From NCBI RefSeq assembly GCF_018476885.1, contig NZ_JAHCVJ010000002.1:186001-250000 (forward strand): a stretch of DNA of 64,000 nt. The letters run 5' to 3'. The notes beneath the pieces are model-generated. The model did not search any database. It had not been told where the DNA came from and saw nothing but the letters and a program-made list of their open reading frames with translations. The stretch comes from Geoanaerobacter pelophilus. Its GTDB lineage: Bacteria > Desulfobacterota > Desulfuromonadia > Geobacterales > DSM-12255. The position numbers and the translations under genes are program-made. This document shows positions 8,461 to 16,843 of the stretch, in pieces; within the stretch, counting starts at the first letter, position 1, and every line of letters begins with the position of its first letter.

Positions 8461-10446
8461 TTAACACTCCTTGAGGCTATGACAATTGACTGATATCTTA
8501 AATATTAGAGGGGCATTAAGCAGCGTTTGACGACTTGTTTCATCCATCTCTCTGGCAGAGAAAGAACATCTTAAAAAATAGGTATCTTTAATAGAAACGT
8601 ATTTTATCATTGCCAGCAATGCGGGTGAACTATCGCCTAAAGAAATGCGCATGAATTTGTCTGCATCGCCGACCTCAAGCACCCCCTCAGTCATGCCCAG
8701 TGCATGCTTGGCAGATACAAGGAAAGAGGCATGCTCTCCGTGGTTGATACTTTGCCCACCGACTGAAAATGTTTCCATCTCACGGCCACCATTATGGGTC
8801 CTGAAAAAAAGCGTCGATTTGTCAAAAGCCTCAGGGTTCAGCGTAATATGCCCCAAGCGTAAAGAACCAACCGGCAAGGAGTTCCAGTGCAATTCATATA
8901 TATACTCAATGGTGTTGACTTCGGCATAAACTCTAATCTGTTTCTTTAGATCGCCTAACGATGTCTGCATCACAAATGAAACTGACGCGGCTTTAGAATT
9001 CTTGTCCCACTTGATCACCGGGTCGATCTTTTCAAGGTCAGTCAATTTTGGTTTCCCAGGGCTCTCAAATATAAGATGACCACTATAGAAATCCGCCCCC
9101 AGAGTAATATCATCATAATACCCATGAGGCAAAGTGCCACACAACTTCTCTCCTGTCTCTCCCTTTGTCCACAAACCATCGATTACCAGCCCCCGGCGCT
9201 TGTTGAGGACAACCATCAGGTGTCTAGTTTCGACTTTAAGAAGACGCCCTTCACTTGACACCAGGACATCATCCGGGAACTGATCCGTCTCCAGCGGCTG
9301 AATCTCTTTAATTTCGCACGTCTGACAATATCTGTTCTCCGCTGATTTCAGCCGGAGCTGATATTCAGACCAACGTTTTTCCGTTATATGCGTCCTGAAA
9401 TCACTGCTCCATAAATAGCAAAGCTCTCGCCATGCTTCTGGATCACGGTTTACGCCATGCTTCAGCGACTTATAGATTTTCTTGCAGCTGCTGTTTATTC
9501 CAAGATCGTCCCTGCCAGTTACTGCCCAACGGGTAATATTATACTTTTCCTGTTTTTTCACTGGAACAGGTATAGCAGCTGTTTCAAGAGCCAATTCATT
9601 GCCTGCATCCGGCATATCCATGAACTTCAATGAATCCGACGGAGAAATAATGATGAATCGTTCATCATCTTTCAGCCTTTTAAAGAGGCGCTCAATCCTC
9701 TTCCACTCACTCTCAGCCCCCAATTGAGCCTCTGTATGATATCGCCCAGGTCTGAAATCGAAAATTTCCACATCATTACCGTAGAGCGGGAAGAAACGAA
9801 TCGCCGGGGCTTGATGCGAAGCGATATAGCCGAGATACTCCTCAAGCTCTTTTTCACCATGAGAGTAATGCTGAAACTTCTGAAAAAAAATCGAATTGTT
9901 CCAGATAACAGGGATTTTTCTTCCTTGTTGATCCACAGCAAATTGTGGGTGGTATCTCCATTCCGATTGCCATTCGCGATTGGTCAGGGCTGGATTATTC
10001 CACTCCATAACCATTGCCTTGTATCCAGCGTCAAGATAATGAGCGATCATACCAGATGAAAAAGCCTGTTCGTTTACCAGAACAACCTGGGGGATAGTAT
10101 TTATAATCTCACTATAGCGCCGGTTACCAATAGCAAAATTGGCGGCATTAGCCTCAGCAGGCATCAGAGGCCCTATTGACTGACAGTAGCCACTTGCAAT
10201 GAACTCACAGACACCGGAAGAAATGAGCGTCTTGATATCTTCAATCCATATGGGGTCATATTCCCGGATTTCTTCAAGAGTATACGCGCTGGCCTCAATG
10301 CCACATCTGAACCCGAGCTTCGCAATGATGTCCAGCAAGGGACGATAACACTTTTCCACAACCTTTGCCCGATCCTCTACTTCAATAGAGGAGTAGGCGA
10401 GATTAAGATGAAAACAGGTATACAGATTAAGGCGTTGTAGAGTCAT
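8461..10446 (-). CDS. GH57-like glycoside hydrolase family protein
   Basis: A 661-residue protein. The N-terminal part (about 1-330) resembles the beta/alpha barrel of glycoside hydrolase family 57: NLYTCFHLNLAYSS at the first strand, FRCGIEASAYTLEEI, VVLVNEQAFSSG (possible nucleophile region) and PLYGNDVEIFDFRPGRY (possible acid region). The C-terminal part (about 380-655) is beta-rich, like the domain that follows the barrel in amylase and glucanotransferase members. Family and catalytic residues are my reading, not a search result. It stops 4 bases before the radical SAM gene. A hydrolase or transferase in a sugar-nucleotide cluster is unusual. Confidence 0.65.
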   Translation of the reverse strand: MTLQRLNLYTCFHLNLAYSSIEVEDRAKVVEKCYRPLLDIIAKLGFRCGIEASAYTLEEIREYDPIWIEDIKTLISSGVCEFIASGYCQSIGPLMPAEANAANFAIGNRRYSEIINTIPQVVLVNEQAFSSGMIAHYLDAGYKAMVMEWNNPALTNREWQSEWRYHPQFAVDQQGRKIPVIWNNSIFFQKFQHYSHGEKELEEYLGYIASHQAPAIRFFPLYGNDVEIFDFRPGRYHTEAQLGAESEWKRIERLFKRLKDDERFIIISPSDSLKFMDMPDAGNELALETAAIPVPVKKQEKYNITRWAVTGRDDLGINSSCKKIYKSLKHGVNRDPEAWRELCYLWSSDFRTHITEKRWSEYQLRLKSAENRYCQTCEIKEIQPLETDQFPDDVLVSSEGRLLKVETRHLMVVLNKRRGLVIDGLWTKGETGEKLCGTLPHGYYDDITLGADFYSGHLIFESPGKPKLTDLEKIDPVIKWDKNSKAASVSFVMQTSLGDLKKQIRVYAEVNTIEYIYELHWNSLPVGSLRLGHITLNPEAFDKSTLFFRTHNGGREMETFSVGGQSINHGEHASFLVSAKHALGMTEGVLEVGDADKFMRISLGDSSPALLAMIKYVSIKDTYFLRCSFSAREMDETSRQTLLNAPLIFKISVNCHSLKEC

Positions 10447-10488
10447 TATATCTATTCAGACCTCTGTCTAAAGTTTATGCCGTGCCTG

Positions 10489-11277
10489 CTAGCCGAGAGA
10501 GCTGCCTCCAGCAGCCAACCACCCGCCATCGGCATAGATAGTCTGGCCATGGATATACTTGGCTGCCGATGATGCCAGAAATACTGCTATCCAGGAAATA
10601 TCATCTGGCGTAGCAGCATAGCCAGCCGGGATGAGACGCAGGAAACTCGTGCGAATAGCATCATCCTTAAAGATGTCATCTGTCATTTTGGTTCTGATCC
10701 GGCCAGGGCCGATACAGTTGACATTGATTCCCGATTTAGCCCATTCCACTGCCAATGATTTGGTAAGCTGCTTGATTGCGCCCCGGCTGGCGGCATAGGG
10801 CGCTATATTCGGAATTCCTATCTCGGCTGTTAGTGACGAAATAGTGATTATTTTACCTTCTCCCCTCGGCAGCATCACTTTGCCCGCAGCCTGACAACAT
10901 AAAAAAGTGCCTGTTAAATTGACCCGTAATATCTGCTCCCATTCAGCTAAACTGAAATCAAGCGCTGGCTTACGCAGCTGTATACCAGCTGCAGTTACCA
11001 GTATGTCGATTGAACCAAACTTGGCAACTGCACTTGCAATCACACCATCCACTTGAGCCGGATCGGTTACGTCTGCAGGAGCAATCAGAACTCTTGAATC
11101 ACAACCACTCCCTAGAGAAGCGTAAGTATCAGCAAGTCGTTCAACTGACAGTGACGTAAGCACTAAATTCGCGCCGGCAGCCAACATGGCCCGTGCTATT
11201 GCTGCGCCAATATCACCGCCAGCCCCGGTTATAACTGCGGTCTTTTTATCTAAAGAGAAAATATCGGGGAAAGCCAT
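10489..11277 (-). CDS. Short-chain dehydrogenase/reductase with YxxxR in place of YxxxK
   Basis: A 262-residue classical-type SDR. It has the nucleotide motif TGAGGDIGAA near residue 17, NAG-like TAAGIQ, the catalytic serine in ITISSLTAE and IGPGRIRTKM after it. The active-site motif reads YAASRGAIK, so the usual lysine four residues after the tyrosine is an arginine (codon CGG on the minus strand). Another lysine lies four residues further on. It is paired with a second SDR just upstream, which keeps YxxxK. The substrate is probably a sugar or polyol intermediate of the glycan pathway, by context. Confidence 0.85.
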   Translation of the reverse strand: MAFPDIFSLDKKTAVITGAGGDIGAAIARAMLAAGANLVLTSLSVERLADTYASLGSGCDSRVLIAPADVTDPAQVDGVIASAVAKFGSIDILVTAAGIQLRKPALDFSLAEWEQILRVNLTGTFLCCQAAGKVMLPRGEGKIITISSLTAEIGIPNIAPYAASRGAIKQLTKSLAVEWAKSGINVNCIGPGRIRTKMTDDIFKDDAIRTSFLRLIPAGYAATPDDISWIAVFLASSAAKYIHGQTIYADGGWLAAGGSSLG

Positions 11278-11295
11278 TACTGTAGTTCTCTTTTC

Positions 11296-12081
11296 TTATC
11301 CCTGGCAGTGCGAACCCCACCATGCCGATTTAGTCCAGCCACCATCAACAACGATCTGCTGACCGTTGATATGTCGGGCTTCGCTAGAGACCAGATAGGC
11401 GATCAGTGACGCGACATCATCTGTCTCACCAATCCTGGCAGTCGGCGTCCGACCAGTCATGCCCGTCTCCACATCCGGACTTTGTTCAAGAAACCAGGAT
11501 GTTCTTGGTGTCCTGATCGGGCCAGGGGCAACTGCATTTACCGTAATGCCGAATCTTCCCCACTCCACAGCCAATGCCCTGGTAATCCCTTCAACTCCCG
11601 ATTTAGCGGCATTGTAGGCAAGCCGGTTCGGGTAGGTTGCCACATTATGGAAGCTGGTCATATTAACTATTCTTCCGTAGTTATTCCTGAGCATCGGCGC
11701 AGCAAATGTTTTGCAACTGAGAAAAGCTCCGTCCAGATCTGTATCAAGAACCATTCGCCAATCGGCAAAACTCAAATCCTCAGATTTCCCTGCAGCAGCC
11801 GGCGCAGCTGCGCAGGTCACAAGGATGTCGATTCTGCCCATTCGCTGCAGAATCGCCTCACGAGTCGAAATCAGCGACTGCTCGTCTCTGACATCACAGA
11901 GATGATAACTGGCTGTAACGCCATCAGGATCGAGCTGACGTGCTACCGCGGCCACATTTTGCTCTGACATTGCCAACAAATTAACCTGGGCATGAAGCCG
12001 GTGCAGATATCCGGCCACCGCAGCGCCAATGCCACTACCTGCGCCAGTCACGACCGCTACCTTGCCATTGAGATCAATCAT
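11296..12081 (-). CDS. Short-chain dehydrogenase/reductase
   Basis: A 261-residue SDR with TGAGSGIGAAV for cofactor binding, VTCAAAP in place of the NAG motif, the catalytic serine in VNMTSFHNV and an intact YNAAK motif, then VAPGPIRTPRT and DGGWTKS near the end. The ATG at 12081 follows AAAGGGGAA and begins directly with the nucleotide-binding strand; the longer frame to 12141 has no function. It lies 19 bases before the other SDR. The two may act in sequence, oxidising then reducing a sugar carbon, which is inference. Confidence 0.87.
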   Translation of the reverse strand: MIDLNGKVAVVTGAGSGIGAAVAGYLHRLHAQVNLLAMSEQNVAAVARQLDPDGVTASYHLCDVRDEQSLISTREAILQRMGRIDILVTCAAAPAAAGKSEDLSFADWRMVLDTDLDGAFLSCKTFAAPMLRNNYGRIVNMTSFHNVATYPNRLAYNAAKSGVEGITRALAVEWGRFGITVNAVAPGPIRTPRTSWFLEQSPDVETGMTGRTPTARIGETDDVASLIAYLVSSEARHINGQQIVVDGGWTKSAWWGSHCQG

Positions 12082-12187
12082 TGCAAATTCCCCTTTATTG
12101 AACCACACACTACAAGCACCGGGGTGCCTAATGACACTCACTTGAAATTCGGTGAATACCCGCTACGAAAGATATCTCCTAAAATAC

Positions 12188-12757
12188 TCAGACCTTTTCC
12201 CAGGAAGGTTTCTTTGCCAGATAAGCCCAAACGTAGGCAACTTTTACATGCGGCTCACCAACTACTGGATGATACCCCATCGGAATGGTACTGAATGTTC
12301 TATCCTTTACCAACCAGGCCTCGTCCACAGCGGTATTGTCAGCCCATACTCCTCGGCCAAGCTGAACAGCACTCTGACTGCCTCCCTCCAGTAGGTGAAA
12401 AAATACTTCTTCAAAGTCAGGTTCTAGATTCAACTCAAACGGATGCGGCAAGCTGGACCATGTTCCAGCACCAGCATGAACTGTGATACCAAGTCTAAGC
12501 GTTGGAGCCGGACCTCCGGGTTTAAGGAAATGATAGACATCACGTTGCCAGTTGGATTCCCCGACTACTATATGATATGCGTCTTTTGCCAGAATCTCTG
12601 TAGTCCCGCTTTTAGAATGGCAGACTACCCGGGAGATGGTTCCACCTTCCAGATATACTTCGGCTTTTTCTTGTTCGCTGGCAAACAACAACTGGTTGTT
12701 GCCACCGCTCACCTGAAGGGTTTGCAGGCGGTTGGCATTACTCCACTGATAGAACAT
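12188..12757 (-). CDS. IolB/KduI-like cupin protein
   Basis: A 189-residue protein resembling the C-terminal cupin of 5-deoxyglucuronate isomerase (IolB): LRLGITVHAGAGTWSSLPHPFE, FEEVFFHLLEGG and IPMGYHPVVGEPHVK. These hold a histidine of the first motif, a glutamate and the GYHPVV histidine as likely metal ligands. It is shorter than IolB (about 270 residues), so it probably has only part of the double-cupin fold. It overlaps the ATP-grasp gene by 20 bases and has its own AAGGAGA site, so translation is likely coupled. By context it may isomerise a sugar intermediate; myo-inositol breakdown is not suggested. Confidence 0.65.
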   Translation of the reverse strand: MFYQWSNANRLQTLQVSGGNNQLLFASEQEKAEVYLEGGTISRVVCHSKSGTTEILAKDAYHIVVGESNWQRDVYHFLKPGGPAPTLRLGITVHAGAGTWSSLPHPFELNLEPDFEEVFFHLLEGGSQSAVQLGRGVWADNTAVDEAWLVKDRTFSTIPMGYHPVVGEPHVKVAYVWAYLAKKPSWEKV

Positions 12758-13940
12758 AGTGTCTCTCCTTGAGATTAGTCATGGCGCTGGCCAGTGCTGT
12801 TTCTTGCTGGAAACCAGTACCAATTGAAAATTTTCTACCAATACAGTCTACTGCTCCAGGATTGATTAAGGCCAGGACGGCAGCAAACAATGATGAATTC
12901 TTATAAGCAAAAAAGTCGTGCCACATTTCAAGATCGAGTTGTTTTCCAAGAGCCAGCATAATGGCCCCGCCGATGAAATCTGCACCCCGTGTCGGCGTAC
13001 TGGCAGAACTGTCCCATCCCCCGGAAAGTCTCGGGGTCAATTCGATTATATAAGGGCCGCGCTCGGTCAACATGATATCAGCTTTAAGAATATGACCGCC
13101 TCGCTGGGTGTGCATGCCGATGGCCAAACCGGCCTGATAGACCATTTTCACTACCTGTTGCAATGTTTCATAGTCGTGAAGTGCAGGATTTAGATGACCG
13201 ATCTCGACGGCCCAGGAGGTATCATCATACAATCCCTCTTCATGCAGACATGAAAAACGTGAAAAATCGTTTCTGAAAAGACGGTCCACCCAGTTAAGGA
13301 AATACATCTTGCCATCATACCAGACAGTCTCCAATGACTGTTCGGCGATCTCATTCTTTACCGGTTCAAGCTTTTCCTCGACAATAACAAGTCCGCTGGT
13401 GCCAGCGGCAAGAGAAGCATCGAATAGTTCCGCCGTGACCTCATCAGGATCTTTAACCACAGCAAATCCGCGACTCCCCGAATTATTAGTTGCCTTCAGC
13501 ACGCCGCTTCCGCCAAAACTGTGTAACAATTGCCGGGCAGCATCCAAATTACTGGCCACGGCACTGGCGGGCTGTGGCAATCCGGCTTCAGCGAGTATGG
13601 CCCTGGTCTTCTGTTTATAGCGGCAGACATTGGCAATCTCTGGAGATAGAGCATTGAGCTGCAGTGAGCTGCCGACAATAGCAACTGTTTCATGGCAATC
13701 TGCGGCTGCGGTCAGAACAGCCTCTATCCTGAATTTACGCGCTAAACCCGGCGCTGCTTGCAGATTCCCCGATATGTCAAAGGTGTCGAGGGCCACCACT
13801 TCATCTGCGAAACGAGCACAATGACAGTCCGGTGATCTATCTGTAATGATTAATCGATAACCGAGAGATTTGATCTTTTTTGCAGCCGGTTCCTGCATCT
13901 GTCCGCCGGCAAAAAGCCAGATGGCCTTATCTCTGTTCAT
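12738..13940 (-). CDS. ATP-grasp domain ligase
   Basis: A 400-residue carboxylate-amine-ligase-type protein. An N-terminal Rossmann-like part (AIWLFAGGQMQEPAAKKIKSLGY) is followed by the ATP-grasp fold: ETVAIVGSS, KQKTRAILAEAGLPQP, GGSGVLKATNNSGSRG and IIELTPRLSGGWDSS, the last holding the magnesium-binding region. Such enzymes form amide or similar bonds through an acyl phosphate. Here it may join an amino acid or acyl group to an aminosugar. The ATG at 13940 gives a clean start; the open frame extends to 13979, into the preceding pseG-like gene. Confidence 0.75.
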   Translation of the reverse strand: MNRDKAIWLFAGGQMQEPAAKKIKSLGYRLIITDRSPDCHCARFADEVVALDTFDISGNLQAAPGLARKFRIEAVLTAAADCHETVAIVGSSLQLNALSPEIANVCRYKQKTRAILAEAGLPQPASAVASNLDAARQLLHSFGGSGVLKATNNSGSRGFAVVKDPDEVTAELFDASLAAGTSGLVIVEEKLEPVKNEIAEQSLETVWYDGKMYFLNWVDRLFRNDFSRFSCLHEEGLYDDTSWAVEIGHLNPALHDYETLQQVVKMVYQAGLAIGMHTQRGGHILKADIMLTERGPYIIELTPRLSGGWDSSASTPTRGADFIGGAIMLALGKQLDLEMWHDFFAYKNSSLFAAVLALINPGAVDCIGRKFSIGTGFQQETALASAMTNLKERHYVLSVE

Positions 13941-13944
13941 AATT

Positions 13945-14973
13945 TTATGCAACTCCCGTTTGATTGAGTAATGCAGCACAGATTCTGCGAGTGCCGACTC
14001 CGTCGGTCACCATTGCGGCCTTGTTTGCCATAACCTCGCGGGAAGCCAAATCATTCCAAAGCGATTCCAAGTTATTGCGCAAAAACTCCACTGTCAGATT
14101 TTTATAATTGCCAAGCAACCTCATGAATCCCAACTTCTCCAGGCCATCGGCATCATCTTCGTCATGGGAGAAATTGTTGATAACAACCGTCGGCACTCCC
14201 ATGCTGGCAAGCTCATAGATGGTTATTCCGAGGGCTGTTATGGCAAGAGCAGCATCCTCCATAATAGGCGCCATGTTTTCGATGTTTTCCCTGATGGCAA
14301 AAACATTGTCATATTCATCGTTAATTTTTCTGACCTCATCCTTACAGCGACAGTTGTGACCTAGGACAATCTCGACCGGATTATCCCGCGCCACACCCCG
14401 GAGTGCCTGCATTATCATAATGGTTAAACTGTTCGGATCCGCTCCACCCATGGTCACAAGAATCTTCCGGCGCTTTTCGTAAGGAATCAATCCAGAGGCC
14501 TGCCGACTGGTAAACTCCTTCGGGAGCACAACGAAATCAGCCCCTCCAAGAAGTGCCCCCTGGTACCCAGACCAACCCAAAGCTAAAAAGTCATAGTGGG
14601 CAACAGGGAATACGTTAATATCAGCCAACAGGCGTGCCGGCCCCTTGCACACCACAACAGCTACCCGTATACCAAGCCCTTTGTAAAGGCTGACTTCGTT
14701 TTTCTCTATCTCAGGAGCGTCAATAACACAGGTAACGATCTGTTCAACCGGAATTGCATCCAGAACTCCGCCAAGGCATTCCGGAGAATACTCCTGGTAG
14801 GTGAGGGCGTTGAATCCCCTGCTACGAATCAGTTCTTCACTGGCGACATTCCGGTTGACAAGAAATACCACTTCCCGGTTGAAATCGTCCCGCATGGTGG
14901 CTGCCAGGGTTAACATCCGGGACAGGTGCCCCATACCTACTCTGGCGTCACCGCAGGTTCTGATAAGTATCAT
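13945..14973 (-). CDS. PseG-like UDP-sugar hydrolase / GT-B fold protein
   Basis: A 342-residue protein of the PseG family, which removes UDP from UDP-2,4-diacetamido-2,4,6-trideoxy-L-altrose in pseudaminic acid synthesis. The N-terminus MILIRTCGDARVGMGHLSR holds the GxGHxxR motif with the catalytic histidine. ILVTMGGADPNSLT and ALAITALGITIYELASMGVP are the GT28-like nucleotide-binding segments. The ATG at 14973 is preferred over 15009, since it starts on the first beta strand and avoids overlap with the upstream methyltransferase. Substrate identity is inferred from PseB- and PseC-like genes nearby. Confidence 0.78.
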   Translation of the reverse strand: MILIRTCGDARVGMGHLSRMLTLAATMRDDFNREVVFLVNRNVASEELIRSRGFNALTYQEYSPECLGGVLDAIPVEQIVTCVIDAPEIEKNEVSLYKGLGIRVAVVVCKGPARLLADINVFPVAHYDFLALGWSGYQGALLGGADFVVLPKEFTSRQASGLIPYEKRRKILVTMGGADPNSLTIMIMQALRGVARDNPVEIVLGHNCRCKDEVRKINDEYDNVFAIRENIENMAPIMEDAALAITALGITIYELASMGVPTVVINNFSHDEDDADGLEKLGFMRLLGNYKNLTVEFLRNNLESLWNDLASREVMANKAAMVTDGVGTRRICAALLNQTGVA

Positions 14974-14983
14974 GACCGGCTCA

Positions 14984-15904
14984 TCATGCCTGCACCGGCT
15001 TTTGAGCATATATGATCATTTCTCTCCCTATTTCATGCCGCGACATCAACTCATACAGTTCCAGACGAAACGGCTGAAGCTCTGCAGATGACAAAGCAAT
15101 GTCAAGTCGCTTGCGCTTGCCGTGACATTCCCTGCCAAGCTGATCATTCCCGACATAATTGTCACCCATCAACAGAAACAGCTCCATCGGAAACATAGCA
15201 GTCTTGTGAATAACCGTAAAACCGGTCGCCTGTAACAGATTTTCCATGTCAGCAAACGTAAAGTAGTTGATATGATGCGGTGGAGCCAACCAATAGGGAC
15301 GATACTCTTGCTGCCTGCGCAAGACTTTTTGCAAGGGATTGTAGTCGTTCGGGACAACTACACATAGAATACCTCCCGGATTAAGCAACCTCTCTGCAAT
15401 AGCGCAGATTTCAGAAGGGTTCGGAATATGTTCCAGCACCTCTGACATATGAATAACATTGAAGTTCTTGCCGTTCAGTTCTTTTTCTGCCTGCTGGAGA
15501 AAAAGATTATGGACCTCACAGCCGATCGATTGTGCATGTGCGGATGCCTGGCGCGAAGGCTCCACACCAACCCCCTTCCAACCCCTTTCGCTCCCTCGCT
15601 GCAAAAAGAATCCAGGGCCACAGCCAATATCGAGAATTGTTCGTTCAGCTTCCCCAATTCGGCTTTCCAGGTAGGTATAGCGATCATCAAAAATGGTTCG
15701 CCACCATTCAATATCCTCTTTTTGGCGTTCGATAAATAGCGGCTTTTCTACGGTATAGTATTCCTCGCCATAGATCTTGTTCAGCTCTTCCTCGGTCGGA
15801 AGCGGGGTAATGTGGATATACCCGCATTGCTCGCACTTGATAACGTCAAATGAGTTGCTCCGATCAAGAATTTCTCCGCTATGGTTACTGCAATCAATGG
15901 TCAT
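14984..15904 (-). CDS. Class I SAM-dependent methyltransferase
   Basis: A 306-residue methyltransferase. The first 35 residues hold CEQCGY, half of a zinc-ribbon-like pair, then PLPTEEELNKIYGEEYY, found in sugar-linked methyltransferases. The SAM site is ILDIGCGPGFFLQ, with GVGVEPSRQA and MSEVLEHIPNP as motifs II and III. GGAGC lies seven bases before the ATG at 15904. Together with the next gene upstream it suggests one or two methyl groups on the final glycan. O-, N- or C-methylation cannot be told from sequence. Confidence 0.85.
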   Translation of the reverse strand: MTIDCSNHSGEILDRSNSFDVIKCEQCGYIHITPLPTEEELNKIYGEEYYTVEKPLFIERQKEDIEWWRTIFDDRYTYLESRIGEAERTILDIGCGPGFFLQRGSERGWKGVGVEPSRQASAHAQSIGCEVHNLFLQQAEKELNGKNFNVIHMSEVLEHIPNPSEICAIAERLLNPGGILCVVVPNDYNPLQKVLRRQQEYRPYWLAPPHHINYFTFADMENLLQATGFTVIHKTAMFPMELFLLMGDNYVGNDQLGRECHGKRKRLDIALSSAELQPFRLELYELMSRHEIGREMIIYAQKPVQA

Positions 15905-15928
15905 AGTTCAGCTCCGATGATTATCTAA

Positions 15929-16786
15929 TTAACTGATCAACTTGAAGTAAAGCACCTGGGTAGCCCCAAAATCATATTTCTTGGCTAATTTGTCGTATGC
16001 CGATTTGTAGGGTTCAGAGACATTTTTTTCGTAAGCATTGGCGCCAAAAGAGCTTTGCGCTATGCACTCGAAACCCTCATCTTCAAATATAGTGAGCAAT
16101 GCCTTTCGCGAAAACAGGTTTAAATGCTCCACTACAATATAATGAGCAAAAACGTCCCCGAGAAGGATTGCCAAATCATTGAAATGTGGCGTTTGAACTA
16201 GTACCTCTCCCCCATTCTTTAATAACGATTTAATTTGCCTGACAGTGTCTTTCGGATAAGGTACATGCTCTATCACATCCCAAAGAGTTACCAGACTAAA
16301 CTTCTTCTCCGACAAATCCTCAATAGAGGCAGTACAGTTAAAACCATTCCGTATGGCATCGGAAATCATGTCGGCGCCGACATCATAACCGTAAAGCTTT
16401 TCTTTGGAGATGCCGTTATTCGACAAGAATTCCAGGAAAACGCCGTTAGCACATCCATAATCCAGAATATCGCCTTGTTCTGCAACTTTGCTCAGATCAC
16501 AACGCGCATCGGCTAAAGAATAAGAGTATTCATTGTAAACATTCGGCTTGTATTCATCGGAATACCGGAGCTTGTGATTAACACCGGTGTCAATTTTATC
16601 CGCAAGTTCCATTTCGGTATAGTTGGAGTTGTAGTATTCTGTAAGCTCATTCTCTGTTGGATAAGGAGCAATATGAGCGCTGCCGCAATGACTGCATTGA
16701 ATCCATTCCGAACTAAACGGGCCCCGCGTTTTTCTCAGGAGAAAAACTCCGTCATTTGCCCCGCATATACGACATTGATTCTTCAT
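15929..16786 (-). CDS. Class I SAM-dependent methyltransferase with zinc-ribbon N-terminus
   Basis: A 285-residue methyltransferase. The N-terminus has two Cys pairs (CRIC and CSHC) forming a probable zinc ribbon, then APYPTENELTEYYNSNY. The SAM-binding region is GDILDYGCANGVFLEF, then GYDVGADMI and LWDVIEHVPYP. The ATG at 16786 is preferred to the GTG at 16795 because GGAACGG is better spaced. It is AT-rich (23 GC of 60 in 16081-16140), unlike the flagellar genes. It shares layout with the neighbouring methyltransferase and may be an old, diverged duplicate. Confidence 0.85.
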   Translation of the reverse strand: MKNQCRICGANDGVFLLRKTRGPFSSEWIQCSHCGSAHIAPYPTENELTEYYNSNYTEMELADKIDTGVNHKLRYSDEYKPNVYNEYSYSLADARCDLSKVAEQGDILDYGCANGVFLEFLSNNGISKEKLYGYDVGADMISDAIRNGFNCTASIEDLSEKKFSLVTLWDVIEHVPYPKDTVRQIKSLLKNGGEVLVQTPHFNDLAILLGDVFAHYIVVEHLNLFSRKALLTIFEDEGFECIAQSSFGANAYEKNVSEPYKSAYDKLAKKYDFGATQVLYFKLIS

Positions 16787-16843
16787 GATTGTCACCGTTC
16801 CAGATTTTTTCGTAACATTCGATAGGTACGTTTCAACCGGTAA

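Noticed and set aside
12188-12757. Genuine IolB of myo-inositol breakdown
   Set aside because: No other iol genes are nearby, the protein is too short, and the surroundings are glycan genes.
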